Shown here piece after piece: positions 49,453-58,298 of a stretch of DNA of 64,000 bases. The stretch's first letter is position 1. Every line of letters starts with the position of its first letter. The notes under the pieces are model-generated. The model made no database searches. It saw only the letters and a program-made list of their open reading frames with translations, and was not told where the DNA came from. The translations under genes were made by a program, and so were the position numbers. This stretch comes from Actinomycetes bacterium (lineage in GTDB: Bacteria > Actinomycetota > Acidimicrobiia > Acidimicrobiales > Ilumatobacteraceae): positions 1 through 64,000 of the forward strand of contig JANYCT010000039.1 of the NCBI GenBank assembly GCA_025360105.1, read 5' to 3'.

Positions 49453-50763
49453 TCAGAAGCCGAGACGCTCGCTGATCTCGCTCGTCAACGAGCTGATCGG
49501 AACCCTCGCCTGCTCGGTGGTGTCGCGATCGCGAATGGTGACTGCGTCGTCGTCGAGCGAGTCGAAGTCGACGGTGACACACAGCGGCGTACCGACTTCG
49601 TCCTGACGCCTGTAGCGCCGACCGATCGACTGGGTGTCGTCGTAGTCCACCATGTACCGCTCACCGAGCGTACGGAACACCTGGCGGGCAAGCGGCGCCA
49701 GTGTGTCCTTCTTCGACAACGGCAGCACCGCAACCTTGTAGGGCGCGAGGCGCGGGTGCAGGCGCAAAATGGTACGTGCCTCGCCACCGACTTCGTCCTC
49801 GTCGTAAGCGGCCAACAGGAACGCAGCCATCGTGCGGGTGGCGCCGGCGGCGGGTTCGATGACGAACGGCACATAGCGCTCGTTCGTGGCCTGATCGAAG
49901 TAGTCGAGCTTCTGTCCGCTGTGCTGAGCATGCTGCTTGAGGTCGTAGTCGGTGCGCTGGGCGACGCCTTCGAGCTCGCCCCATCCCCAGGGGAACGCAA
50001 ACTCGATATCGCTCGTGCCCGTGGAGTAGTGGCTCAGTTCGTCGTCGTCATGAGCGCGCATACGCAGCATTGCTGCCGGGATGCCCAACTCGAGGTACCA
50101 GTTCATGCGCTCGTTGCACCAGTACTCGTACCACTTCGGGCCGTCGGCGGGCGGCACGAAGAACTCCATCTCCATCTGCTCGAACTCGCGCGTGCGGAAG
50201 ATGAAGTTGCCGGGTGTGATTTCGTTGCGGAAGCTCTTGCCCACCTGAGCAATACCGAACGGCGGCTTCTTCCGGCTGGTCTGGAGCACATTCGCAAAGT
50301 TGAGGAACATCCCCTGTGCGGTCTCGGGACGAAGGAATACGTCGGCACCGGCACCCTCGATCGGACCGGCCTGCGTCTTGAACATGAGGTTAAACGCGCG
50401 AGCCGCGGTGAACGACCCAGCCGCAGCGCAGTTGGGACACACGTTGGGGTCTTCGAGATGATCCTCGCGGAACCGCTGCTTGCATTTCGTGCAATCCACG
50501 AGCGGATCGGTGAAGTTGGCGAGATGGCCGCTGGCCTCCCACACTTGTGGTGGTGACAGCACCGAAGCATCGATGAGCACGACGTCGTCGCGCTGTTGCA
50601 CCATCGAACGCACCCACGCGTCTTTCACGTTGCGCAGCATCAACGAACCGAGCGGGCCGTAGTCGTAGCTCGAACGGAAACCGCCGTAGATCTCGGCCGA
50701 CGGATAGACGAAGCCGCGTCGCTTGCACAGATTGACAACTTGTTCGAGTTCGGTTGCGGGCAT
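49453..50763 (-). CDS. glyS: Glycyl-tRNA synthetase (alpha2 type)
   Basis: 436 aa class II synthetase charging tRNA-Gly. Motif 1 region includes CKRRGFVYPSAEIYGG, with YDYGPLG; motif 2 FRNEITPGNFIFRTREFEQMEME; motif 3 ends near VIEPAAGATRTM. A CTKC...CPNC zinc site is inserted at about residues 100-125. The C-terminal anticodon-binding domain has APYKVAVLPLSKK. ATG 50763 was chosen. It is convergent with the kinase gene at 48064. Confidence 0.96.
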   Translation of the reverse strand: MPATELEQVVNLCKRRGFVYPSAEIYGGFRSSYDYGPLGSLMLRNVKDAWVRSMVQQRDDVVLIDASVLSPPQVWEASGHLANFTDPLVDCTKCKQRFREDHLEDPNVCPNCAAAGSFTAARAFNLMFKTQAGPIEGAGADVFLRPETAQGMFLNFANVLQTSRKKPPFGIAQVGKSFRNEITPGNFIFRTREFEQMEMEFFVPPADGPKWYEYWCNERMNWYLELGIPAAMLRMRAHDDDELSHYSTGTSDIEFAFPWGWGELEGVAQRTDYDLKQHAQHSGQKLDYFDQATNERYVPFVIEPAAGATRTMAAFLLAAYDEDEVGGEARTILRLHPRLAPYKVAVLPLSKKDTLAPLARQVFRTLGERYMVDYDDTQSIGRRYRRQDEVGTPLCVTVDFDSLDDDAVTIRDRDTTEQARVPISSLTSEISERLGF

Positions 50764-50903
50764 AAGCGTCAAGGTTATGGGCGAGTCACCAAGAGTCACG
50801 AAATGGTTTCGGAAAAGGTGCAAGATGTACGTGAGCACTCGCTTGGCACGAGGTACCAGCCAGAGGCAACAAGCCAACGACGCCCAGCCGTTGAGGGGAC
50901 ACG

Positions 50904-51821
50904 ATGCACAGCAACCGATTCATGACGCTTAGCCAGCGAGCGCGACAGGCTGCGGTCGGCAGCGCCACGTTGGTGGCACTGGTCGTACTCGGCGCGTGCG
51001 GGAACGACACCAAGCTCGGTGGTGCAGGCGCTTCGAGCACGAGTAGCACACCGCCGACCACGTCGGTCGCTACGTCATCGACCGCGCCCGGCGCGGCCAC
51101 AACGGTTCCTGCGACAGCGCCCAACACCGCAGCGCCCAACACCACATCGCCCAACACCACAGCGCCCAAGAGCGCCACGTCCATACCGTCTGCGCCGGCA
51201 TGCGCTGGCCCCACGATCATCCCGGCCGATGCACGGCTCGACCAGCAGATCTCCGGCGATGTTGATGGCGTCAGCGGTACCGACACCGTCACCGTCTATT
51301 CGGCCAGCGATGGCACGCCGCACGTGTTCTTGCAGCGAGCGGCCGGAGGTGGGGCAAGCGATGTTGCCCTGCCGCTCGGGAACGCAGACACAGTGCGCAT
51401 CTCGTTCGAGGATGTTGATCACTCGCTCGGCGCCACGACGCCCGTGCCACTCAGGATTCTTGCCATCGGAGCGGGGCAGGCCGGCAGTGCCTTCGCAACG
51501 TTCCTCGGGGCCGACGACAGCGCGTCGCATTGTCTCCATCAATGGACCCTGTCGGGCAGTCCGTTTGTCTTCACAATCGATCAGCGTGGGCCATACAGCG
51601 GATTGGCGTGTGATGGTGCAGCCGGCAAGATCCACTACTCGCTGCGCAACGCCGACCCCGACGGCTCGGGTCACATCGTGGTCACCGAACGCGAGATCAC
51701 CCACGTGGGTGATGCCGTCACGCTCGTCGACGTGTCAACCGCGACGATCGCCGACAGCCCCGCCGCTCAACACGAGTATGGCGACATACAGAATTGCTCC
51801 ACCCCTCCGATCATGCCCTGA
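50904..51821 (+). CDS. Lipoprotein of unknown function (paralogue 1)
   Basis: 305 aa. Signal peptide with lipobox VVLGAC (Cys near residue 32), then a Thr/Pro/Ala-rich linker to residue 95 containing repeated NTTxP units. The mature domain (about 200 residues) begins ACAGPTIIP and has a GDVDGVSGTDTVTVY motif recalling Asp-rich VCBS/FG-GAP-type calcium loops. It ends EYGDIQNCSTP. It is a paralogue of the gene at 54247: both share C-x-G-(P/V)-T-x-IP, the D-x-DG loop and the GD(I/V)QNC ending. AGGGGA precedes the ATG. Function unknown. Confidence 0.8.
   Translation: MHSNRFMTLSQRARQAAVGSATLVALVVLGACGNDTKLGGAGASSTSSTPPTTSVATSSTAPGAATTVPATAPNTAAPNTTSPNTTAPKSATSIPSAPACAGPTIIPADARLDQQISGDVDGVSGTDTVTVYSASDGTPHVFLQRAAGGGASDVALPLGNADTVRISFEDVDHSLGATTPVPLRILAIGAGQAGSAFATFLGADDSASHCLHQWTLSGSPFVFTIDQRGPYSGLACDGAAGKIHYSLRNADPDGSGHIVVTEREITHVGDAVTLVDVSTATIADSPAAQHEYGDIQNCSTPPIMP
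51117..51170 (+). repeat. 15-bp tandem repeats coding for the lipoprotein linker
   Basis: Three and a half copies of GCGCCCAACACCACA (51117-51131, 51132-51146, 51147-51161, partial to 51170) encode the Ala/Ser-Pro-Asn-Thr-Thr linker. In-frame repeats of this type change copy number easily and would vary linker length. Confidence 0.85.
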
Positions 51822-51849
51822 GGGCACGTTGAAGGGATTTGAGTAGCGA

Positions 51850-52020
51850 TTGCTCACGACGCCTGCTCTGACGAGTCATACCGTCGACATCCTGAACGCA
51901 CAACCGATTCTATGTAGCCCGGACCACGAGACCTCGGTGCTCGATTGGGCCACGCTCCTCGTCGCGATCGCTGCCAGCAGTGGGTTGGCAAGCCGCCGTC
52001 GACGCCGACACTTTCATTGA
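51850..52020 (+). CDS. Possible small membrane-anchored peptide (weak)
   Basis: A TTG-initiated frame of 56 codons fills the gap between the lipoprotein and recO. Its C-terminal half, LDWATLLVAIAASSGLA, is a plausible TM segment followed by a run of five Arg (SRRRRRHFH), giving a cytoplasmic positive end. There is no Shine-Dalgarno sequence and no recognised family. It may be a chance frame. Nothing else is seen in this 240-bp gap. Confidence 0.25.
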   Translation: MLTTPALTSHTVDILNAQPILCSPDHETSVLDWATLLVAIAASSGLASRRRRRHFH

Positions 52021-52061
52021 CTACGCAGGGTGTGTGTGAACGCCACTGGGCGACCCCCGGC

Positions 52062-52781
52062 TCAATGGCGTTCGAACACCGCAACGGAGCGCAACTTGCG
52101 TTCGATGTGATGCTCCACTGCGCGAGTGGCGTGGTTGTTAACCTCGTGTGATGCCTGCGAGACGGGTGCTGCGAGCGCAGCGTTGAGCTGACCGCCCAGG
52201 ATCAGGCGCATCAACTGCAGCGCCTCGGCGCTGATGGGGGCGCCGGATCGACAGTTGCGGCACAGGACACCGCCATGATCCATATCGAAGGCAACGAGAG
52301 CAGCCGTCTCGCCGCAGCGCACGCACACGTCGAGCTCGGGACGAACCCCTTCGAGGGCGAGCAGCTTCCAGAAGAATGCCGGTACCACGAGTGGGGAGTC
52401 ACTGGTCGAAATCGTGCGAAGCGCGCCCACCAGCATCCGATACAGCTGGGGGTTTGGTTCACGGTCCATGGCCATTTGGTCCACCGCCTCGAGAACGGCC
52501 ATACCCTGGGTGATGTGGTCGAGGTCGATCATCAGTGGCGCGACTGAATCGATGGTGTCGACCTGATTGACGATGTCGAGATCGCGTCCCTCGTGGAGCA
52601 GCAGTCGGATGTGACTCATCGGCTCGAGACGCCCACCGAACTTGGATCCGGTCTTTCGAACGCCTTTCGCAACAGCGCGCACCTTGCCGTGTTCCTCGGT
52701 GAGCAACACGATGATCCGATCGGACTCTGCCAGCTTGTAGGTGCGAAGAACTACGCCGGAGTCGCGGTACAGGCGGCTCAA
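52062..52781 (-). CDS. recO: DNA repair protein RecO
   Basis: About 239 aa. An N-terminal OB fold (YRDSGVVLRTYKLAESDRIIVLL, GKVRAVAKGVRK) binds single-stranded DNA, and a C-terminal helical domain has a CVRC...CRNC zinc site. It works with RecR to load RecA. TTG 52781 is chosen because it overlaps the stop of the upstream gene (TTGA). In many actinobacteria recO is followed or preceded by uppS; here a degenerate UppS-like gene takes that place. Confidence 0.93.
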   Translation of the reverse strand: MSRLYRDSGVVLRTYKLAESDRIIVLLTEEHGKVRAVAKGVRKTGSKFGGRLEPMSHIRLLLHEGRDLDIVNQVDTIDSVAPLMIDLDHITQGMAVLEAVDQMAMDREPNPQLYRMLVGALRTISTSDSPLVVPAFFWKLLALEGVRPELDVCVRCGETAALVAFDMDHGGVLCRNCRSGAPISAEALQLMRLILGGQLNAALAAPVSQASHEVNNHATRAVEHHIERKLRSVAVFERH

Positions 52782-53392
52782 TCGATACCGCCAAAGCGGC
52801 GGTGCCGTTGCGCGTAGGCGTTGATGGCGTGTTCGATATGTGCGCCCGACAGGTCGTCCCAACTGGCGTCGATGAAAACGAGCTCGCTATAGGACAACTC
52901 CCACACCAACGATGGCGGAAGCCGTGTGCAGGGTCCGAGAATGACGGTGAGGTCCGGCTCGGTGGGGGCAGGGGCCATCAGCACTCCGGCAAGTGCGGCC
53001 TCGTCGATGACCGCAACCGACGCATCGCGAAGCTGATCGATGGCGCCGAGGAACCTACCGTGACCATCGGGCATGGGGTCGACGATGACGGTGCATCGTT
53101 CGTGGAGATCAACGAGTCGGTGGACAGCGCCACCAGCCGAACCCGCGGGACGCGCAATGAGGTCGGGCGGCACCGTCGCGGGCGCCACAGCACCGAGTTC
53201 GTACGGGCGAAGCGTCAACCACATTGCGCCGGCCGCGGCGGCAAAACGGGCCAGGTCAGCTCGGCGCTGGGCCCATCGCTCGTCACCGAGGGCGTCCCAC
53301 TCGGCCAGCGTTCCGGCGACCACGAGCACGTGGCGAAGTACCGACGCATCGCGTTCAGCGGACTCCGCCGGGTCTGTTCGCTTCTTCGCCAC
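52778..53392 (-). CDS. Degenerate UppS-like protein (probable pseudoenzyme)
   Basis: 204 aa. The C-terminus ELSYSELVFIDASWDDLSG...QRHRRFGGID closely follows the end of undecaprenyl diphosphate synthases (YSEL-F-D--W-DF, then RRFGG). The N-terminal HVLVVAGTLAEWDALG aligns with the HVAxIMDGNGRWA block but has lost the catalytic Asp and the GNGRW motif; GAMWLTLRPYEL matches the following strand. It is shorter than UppS (about 240). It may have a regulatory or partner role with the intact UppS encoded divergently 76 bp away. Inference rests on motif reading. Confidence 0.6.
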   Translation of the reverse strand: MAKKRTDPAESAERDASVLRHVLVVAGTLAEWDALGDERWAQRRADLARFAAAAGAMWLTLRPYELGAVAPATVPPDLIARPAGSAGGAVHRLVDLHERCTVIVDPMPDGHGRFLGAIDQLRDASVAVIDEAALAGVLMAPAPTEPDLTVILGPCTRLPPSLVWELSYSELVFIDASWDDLSGAHIEHAINAYAQRHRRFGGID

Positions 53393-53468
53393 GGCCCAAT
53401 TCTCTCACGGCAGACCCGCTCGGAACCGCATGGACGGGCCCCGCCGAGATCGCTAACGTGACCGTGCC

Positions 53469-54176
53469 GTGACACCCACCACATCGCCTTCGAACCAAGC
53501 ACCGGAGTCCGGGCGCAACGGCGTGCACGTTGCGTGCATCATGGACGGCAACGGTCGATGGGCAAAAGCCCGCGGCCTGCCTCGTACAGCAGGCCATACC
53601 GAGGGCGAGGAGAACCTTGCTCGCGTGGTGCGTGTCGCCGTGAAACGCAACATTGGCTGGCTGACGGCCTTCGGATTCAGCACCGAGAACTGGGTGCGGC
53701 CGCGCACCGAAGTGCGTCATATCCTCGGCCTGCACGAGAAGCTGTTCGGACGCGTTGCCGAGCTCAACGACCTCAACGTAAGAATCCAGTGGATCGGCCG
53801 ACCATTCGACTCTCCTGACGCGCGAACTCCCAAATACGTGCAACGCGCGATCAAAAAAGCCATCGCCGACACAGCGGACAACACGGGAATGACCCTCACG
53901 ATTGCGTTCGACTACGGCAGTCGTGCTGAGCTTGCGCGTGCTGCGCAGCAGATCATCGCCGACGGGGTCCCGGCGACGACAGAAGCTGTCCGGCAACGGC
54001 TCTACCTACCCGACCTTCCATCTGTCGACGTGCTGGTGCGAACCTCGGGCGAGATGCGTATTTCCAACTTCCTGCTCTGGCAGATCCCCGGCAGCAAGGT
54101 GTATTTCACCGAGAAGGCATGGCCAGATTTCGATGAGCACGAACTCGATTCTGCGTTGTCGCTGCTCGATCGTTGA
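53469..54176 (+). CDS. uppS: Undecaprenyl/decaprenyl diphosphate synthase (cis-prenyltransferase)
   Basis: 235 aa. MDGNGRWAKARGLPRTAGH with the catalytic Asp, FGFSTENWVRP, and the C-terminal VLVRTSGEMRISNFLLWQ and WPDFDEHEL are present. It builds the C50-C55 lipid carrier for cell-wall synthesis from isopentenyl diphosphate. Start GTG 53469. The final RRFGG seen in most homologues is missing (ends LSLLDR), while the neighbouring UppS-like protein has it. Confidence 0.94.
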   Translation: MTPTTSPSNQAPESGRNGVHVACIMDGNGRWAKARGLPRTAGHTEGEENLARVVRVAVKRNIGWLTAFGFSTENWVRPRTEVRHILGLHEKLFGRVAELNDLNVRIQWIGRPFDSPDARTPKYVQRAIKKAIADTADNTGMTLTIAFDYGSRAELARAAQQIIADGVPATTEAVRQRLYLPDLPSVDVLVRTSGEMRISNFLLWQIPGSKVYFTEKAWPDFDEHELDSALSLLDR

Positions 54177-54246
54177 TCGAGAAGTCACCGCCGACCGGAT
54201 CGCTGGCATTAGCGTCTCGGTACCACCCCCAGCAGAACGGCCGCTC

Positions 54247-55080
54247 GTGCTTACGACCCTCAACTCCACAACCACTCGATCGGTTGTTGCATTCGTTCTG
54301 GGAATGGCGATGATGTCTAGCGCATGCTCGAGCAGTTCCGCGAGTAAGGCGGGCAGCACCATCGCCAGTTCTGCGTCGACGAGCACGTCGAGCAGTACTC
54401 CGCCCGCCGCTGCGGCCACGACCGCAGCTACGGCACCACCCGCCACGGCCCCGGCCACAACCACTACTGCGACCGCTGCGTGCGTTGGTGTGACCTCGAT
54501 ACCGGCCGGCCAGAACCAGTTCGGCTCGGTCAGCAGTGATCTCGATGCCGACGGCACGGCCGACACGGCCACGGCGTGGCAGGACAGCAACGGAGTCAGC
54601 CACGTCTTTGTGGCTCTGGGCAACGGTACATCGAGCGACATTGGCCTGGCCACGGGCTACTACGCGCTGAATACGAACCTCACCATCGAGGACTATTTCT
54701 ACGACGGCACCGATGCTGTTCGTCCGCTGGTGATCATGGCAACTTCGAAGTACAACGCAACGTCCGGCGGCGGCGAGTTCCTGCAGATCTATCCGGGCAC
54801 CGGTTGCATTGCCGAGTGGGGCGACACCTCCGAGCCGTTCGCGTTCAACATCGATTCGATGAACGGTCTCACGTGCTACGGCGGCAAGCCAGCCGGCCCG
54901 GCTTCGTACACCACGGTTCAGTCGGTAGCCAAGGCCGGGGGTGGGTTCACGGTCACAGAAACAGCGATTGGCCTCAAGAACTTCAATGTCACACGCACGG
55001 TCGTGATGACCACCGAGGTCGCCGACGCAACGGGTTTGGGCGATGTCCAGAACTGCCTGCAGCCCAAGATCCTCGGCTGA
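54247..55080 (+). CDS. Lipoprotein of unknown function (paralogue 2)
   Basis: 277 aa. GTG 54247 gives a signal peptide ending MAMMSSAC with a Ser run, then a Ser/Thr/Ala/Pro linker (about 32-80). The mature domain opens CVGVTSIP, has a DLDADGTADTATAW Asp-rich loop and ends GDVQNCLQPKILG, matching the lipoprotein at 50904 in layout and motifs. Aromatic stretch YYALNTN...IEDYFYDG is distinct. No ribosome binding site is obvious. The stop abuts the DinG-like start, so these may be co-transcribed. Confidence 0.78.
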   Translation: MLTTLNSTTTRSVVAFVLGMAMMSSACSSSSASKAGSTIASSASTSTSSSTPPAAAATTAATAPPATAPATTTTATAACVGVTSIPAGQNQFGSVSSDLDADGTADTATAWQDSNGVSHVFVALGNGTSSDIGLATGYYALNTNLTIEDYFYDGTDAVRPLVIMATSKYNATSGGGEFLQIYPGTGCIAEWGDTSEPFAFNIDSMNGLTCYGGKPAGPASYTTVQSVAKAGGGFTVTETAIGLKNFNVTRTVVMTTEVADATGLGDVQNCLQPKILG

Positions 55081-56982
55081 GTGAGCCAGAACGTCGCCAC
55101 CGCGCTCGCCCTCGTCACCGCCGCATTGCCGGCGGCCGAGGAGCGACTCGGCCAACAACAGATGGCTCGTGCGGTCGCTACTGCAATCGAGTCGAAGAGG
55201 CACCTGGTCGTGCAGGCGGGTACGGGTACGGGCAAGACAATGGGATACCTGGTGCCTGCGATACTCACCGGACAGCGAGTGATGGTGACTACAGCGACCA
55301 AAGCGCTTCAGGATCAGCTCGCATCGAAGGACCTCCCGTTTCTGGCCGAGCACCTTGGGGTGCCGTTCGACTGGGCGATCCTGAAGGGCCGCAGCAACTA
55401 CATATGCCTCCAGCGTGTGCGCGAGGTGCAGGCCACCGACAACGGCCAATTGGAGATCGCCGAGCTTGCGCCCACAGTGCGCTTGGAGGTGAAGAAGCTC
55501 AGCGAGTGGTCGGGAACCACGGGTTCCGGTGACGTCGCCGAACTCGACTGGTTGCCGAGCGACAAGGCATGGCAGTCGGTCTCGGTGAGTAGCGACGAAT
55601 GCCCGGGCGCCGCCCGCTGTCCGATGGGTCAGCCCTGTTTTGCCGAAGCAGCACGCCAACGCGCAGCCAACGCCGACGTGATCGTTGTCAACACATACCT
55701 CTATGGACTCCACGTTGCGAGTGGCGGCGTGCTGTTGCCCGAGCACGACGTCGTCATCGTCGACGAGGCCCACTCGTTAGAAGACATCATGAGCGACACC
55801 GTCGGTGTGTCGATCGGCAGCGGCCGGTTCACGAGTCTGATGATCACGCTCAAACGCATCCTCGATGATCCTGCGATGCTGGGCTCGGTTGCGGACTCAG
55901 GCGTCGCGCTGCGTGAATCGTTGGTGCCCTATGTCGGAAAACGTCTGCCGACGCCATTTCCGCCAGCCATCACCGATGCGCTCATCAACGGACGCATGCG
56001 CATCGACACCGCGCAAGCTGCGCTGCGCGCGATCGATACCGATGTCGAGGATGCCAAGCAACGCAAGCTCCGCGCGCAAACTCAGGCGACCCGGCTGATG
56101 GACCACATCGACACGGCTATTGGCACTCACGATGGATATGTCGCCTTCGTGTCCGGCGGTGCGGACACGCCCCGGCTCGAGATCGCCCCACTCGACGTCG
56201 GACCCACGCTGCGGACGGGCGTCTGGGACAAGCACACAGCGATTCTCACGAGTGCAACGATCCCCGCTTCGCTGTCGGATCGAATTGGCCTGCCCGCTGA
56301 ACTGGTGGATCTGCTCGACGTGGGGAGCCCGTTCGACTACGAGCACAATGCGATGCTCTACTGCGCGCGCCACCTTCCCCCGCCCAACTCCCCGGAGTTC
56401 GCTGCCGCCATGCACGACGAACTGGTCGCGCTGATCACGGCTGCCGGCGGGCGCACGCTTGCGTTGTTCACGTCGTGGAAGGCGATGGAAGCCGCAGCCG
56501 TTGCGGTGCGCGCCCGAGTGCCCTTCGCAGTGATGACCCAACGCGATCTGCCCAAGACCGCGTTGGTGAAGGCATTCAGCGAGGACGAGAACTCGTGCCT
56601 GTTCGCGACTGCAGGATTCTTCCAAGGTGTCGACATTCCTGGGCGGACGCTCTCATTGGTGACCATCGACCGCCTGCCATTTCCGCGACCCGACAATCCG
56701 TTGCTCTCCGCCCGCAAGGATCTGCTCGGCGAGAAGGCATTCGCGCAGATCGATCTGCCCCGAGCAGCCACGTTGTTGGCGCAGGCCACCGGTCGGCTCA
56801 TTCGCACTGCCACCGATCGCGGCGTCGTCGCCGTCATGGATCAACGCCTCACCAAGGCGAGATACAGCTGGGATATCGTCCGGGCGCTCCCCCCGATGAA
56901 GCGCACGCGCACCCGCAGCGAGGTGGAGGTCTTCCTGCGTGAGATCACGCAAGCAGGCGATACCCCAGACCACGAACGGTAA
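55081..56982 (+). CDS. dinG: DinG-family ATP-dependent DNA helicase
   Basis: 633 aa XPD/DinG superfamily 2 helicase. Walker A QAGTGTGKTMGY, motif Ia TATKALQDQL, the iron-sulphur cluster Cys set (NYICLQR, then ECPGAARCPMGQPC), DEAH box VDEAHSLED, and C-terminal motifs including LFATAGFFQGVDIPG and QATGRLIR. It unwinds 5'-3' and resolves D-loops, R-loops or G-quadruplexes in homologues. GTG start lies directly after the lipoprotein stop. Its 3' end overlaps the convergent response regulator by 38 bp. Confidence 0.92.
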   Translation: MSQNVATALALVTAALPAAEERLGQQQMARAVATAIESKRHLVVQAGTGTGKTMGYLVPAILTGQRVMVTTATKALQDQLASKDLPFLAEHLGVPFDWAILKGRSNYICLQRVREVQATDNGQLEIAELAPTVRLEVKKLSEWSGTTGSGDVAELDWLPSDKAWQSVSVSSDECPGAARCPMGQPCFAEAARQRAANADVIVVNTYLYGLHVASGGVLLPEHDVVIVDEAHSLEDIMSDTVGVSIGSGRFTSLMITLKRILDDPAMLGSVADSGVALRESLVPYVGKRLPTPFPPAITDALINGRMRIDTAQAALRAIDTDVEDAKQRKLRAQTQATRLMDHIDTAIGTHDGYVAFVSGGADTPRLEIAPLDVGPTLRTGVWDKHTAILTSATIPASLSDRIGLPAELVDLLDVGSPFDYEHNAMLYCARHLPPPNSPEFAAAMHDELVALITAAGGRTLALFTSWKAMEAAAVAVRARVPFAVMTQRDLPKTALVKAFSEDENSCLFATAGFFQGVDIPGRTLSLVTIDRLPFPRPDNPLLSARKDLLGEKAFAQIDLPRAATLLAQATGRLIRTATDRGVVAVMDQRLTKARYSWDIVRALPPMKRTRTRSEVEVFLREITQAGDTPDHER

Positions 56983-57631
56983 TGAGCAGCTTGGGATCGT
57001 CCGGCTGGTCCTCGATCTTCAGTCGCAGTCGGCGTACATGTGCATCGACGAGTCGGCTGTCGCCGAGGTACTCATAGCCCCACACCCGCTCGAGCAATTG
57101 ATCGCGTGACAGCACTGCCCCGGCGTGCTCGGCGAACTCGCACATGAGCCGGAACTCGGTTTTGGTGAGGCTCAGCTCGACGCCGCGCTTGAGCACGATC
57201 CCCTGCTCGTGGCGGACATCGACATCGCCGAAGCGGCTCGCGCGACCGCTCACCGCCGGCGTCTCGTGCAATTGCACACGACGCAGCTGCGCTCGGATAC
57301 GCGCCGCGAGTTCCTTCGGTACGACCGGTTTGGTGACGTAGTCGTCGGCGCCCGCTTCGAGACCAACGACGAGGTCGTGCGTATCGGTCTGGGCCGTGAC
57401 GATGATGATCGGCACGATGCTCTTGGCGCGGATCGCCCTGCAGACCTCGAACCCCGACATATCCGGAAGGCGCAGGTCAAGCAGTACAAGGTCGGGTTCG
57501 CGCTCGGCAAATGCGGCCAGACCCGAGCGCCCGTCGGGCGCCTCGCGAACCTCGTATCCCTCGTCCTCGAGTGCTAAACGCAACGCCAAACGGATGGAAT
57601 CATCGTCTTCAACGAACAACAAGGAGTACAC
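56945..57631 (-). CDS. Response regulator, OmpR/PhoB family (MtrA-like position)
   Basis: 228 aa. Receiver: FVEDDDSIRLAL, phosphoacceptor Asp in LVLLDLRLPDMSG, Lys in DYVTKPVVPKELAAR. Winged helix: LTKTEFRLMCEFAEHAG, LLERVWGYEYLGDSRLVDAHV and VRGLGYRLL, all close to MtrA/PhoP-type regulators. GTG start. It is divergent from the STAS gene and the kinase at 58299, which is probably its partner. The 3' end runs 38 bp into the dinG tail. Confidence 0.93.
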   Translation of the reverse strand: MYSLLFVEDDDSIRLALRLALEDEGYEVREAPDGRSGLAAFAEREPDLVLLDLRLPDMSGFEVCRAIRAKSIVPIIIVTAQTDTHDLVVGLEAGADDYVTKPVVPKELAARIRAQLRRVQLHETPAVSGRASRFGDVDVRHEQGIVLKRGVELSLTKTEFRLMCEFAEHAGAVLSRDQLLERVWGYEYLGDSRLVDAHVRRLRLKIEDQPDDPKLLITVRGLGYRLLA

Positions 57632-57641
57632 GGTCCACCAA

Positions 57642-57680
57642 TTCTGTTACAGAAATCGCACGAGCCGGGCGACGGCTCGT
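57642..57680. promoter_or_regulatory. Two palindromes in the divergent promoter region
   Basis: TTCTGTTACAGAA (57642-57654) and ACGAGCC/GGCTCGT (57660-57666 and 57674-57680) sit just upstream of the response regulator start. They are plausible operator sites, perhaps for autoregulation of the divergent regulator/STAS-kinase region. Binding is not shown. Confidence 0.4.
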
Positions 57681-57771
57681 CACACACCTACACCATCATG
57701 ACAGGTGTTCACGCTGCTTCGGTGGGGCACCTTCCTCCCCCTGGTGCCTCACCGGCAGCGAGAAACAATCA

Positions 57772-57782
57772 CCCCCCCCCCC
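57772..57782. repeat. Homopolymeric C11 tract
   Basis: Eleven consecutive C in the 240-bp gap between the response regulator and the STAS gene, 90 bp upstream of the latter. Such tracts slip during replication and can switch promoter spacing. It may also be a sequencing-length uncertainty. The rest of the gap holds only the palindromes noted separately. Confidence 0.9.
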
Positions 57783-57871
57783 AATGAAATCAGCGGGCAC
57801 ACGTTTCAACACGTGAAGTAGCAACGCTCGGCTTCCCGAGTTCCTTTCGACTGATGCTGGAGGTATTGCAG

Positions 57872-58228
57872 ATGCTTTCTCCCGTTTTGTGTTCCCGCAC
57901 CGAGCCAACGCTCGGGGCAGTGATTCTCACGGTGTCCGGTCCGCTCACCACCACTGACCACATCGCTGGCCTGCAGTACGCCCTCAGCGCCGTGCCCCGT
58001 GGGTTCAGTCTCATCATCGAAATGGATGAGATGACCACATTGTCCACCGCCGGACTTCGGGGTCTACGCGAGCTGGCCAACACCGCAATCCACGAAGGTG
58101 TGCGGCTGATCATTGTCAGTGAGTCCCTCGACGTGCGAGCCAACCTGATCCTGAGCGATCTCGACTCATTGGCTCCGATTCTGCACAACCTGGCCCAAGC
58201 GCGTCAGATCGTGGCTGCCGCGGCGTGA
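57872..58228 (+). CDS. STAS-domain protein (anti-sigma factor antagonist-like)
   Basis: 118 aa. ATG 57872 has GGAGG 8 bp upstream and is preferred over ATG 57854. The fold begins TLGAVILTVSGPL, with MDEMTTLSTAGLRGLREL at the phosphorylation-loop position (Ser/Thr available), then LIIVSESLDV. STAS proteins bind anti-sigma kinases in partner-switching cascades. No anti-sigma factor or phosphatase is adjacent. It precedes the kinase gene by 70 bp. Confidence 0.82.
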   Translation: MLSPVLCSRTEPTLGAVILTVSGPLTTTDHIAGLQYALSAVPRGFSLIIEMDEMTTLSTAGLRGLRELANTAIHEGVRLIIVSESLDVRANLILSDLDSLAPILHNLAQARQIVAAAA

Positions 58229-58298
58229 CCAGCAACGGGTGAGCCCTGCTCGCTCACACCGTCAAACATGGGCGTGCGAAATCGGCAACACTGACGGG

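Noticed and set aside
54106-55773. 555-codon open frame antisense to the lipoprotein and dinG genes
   Set aside because: It crosses two real genes on the other strand; its Arg/Cys-rich C-terminal stretch is typical of shadow frames.
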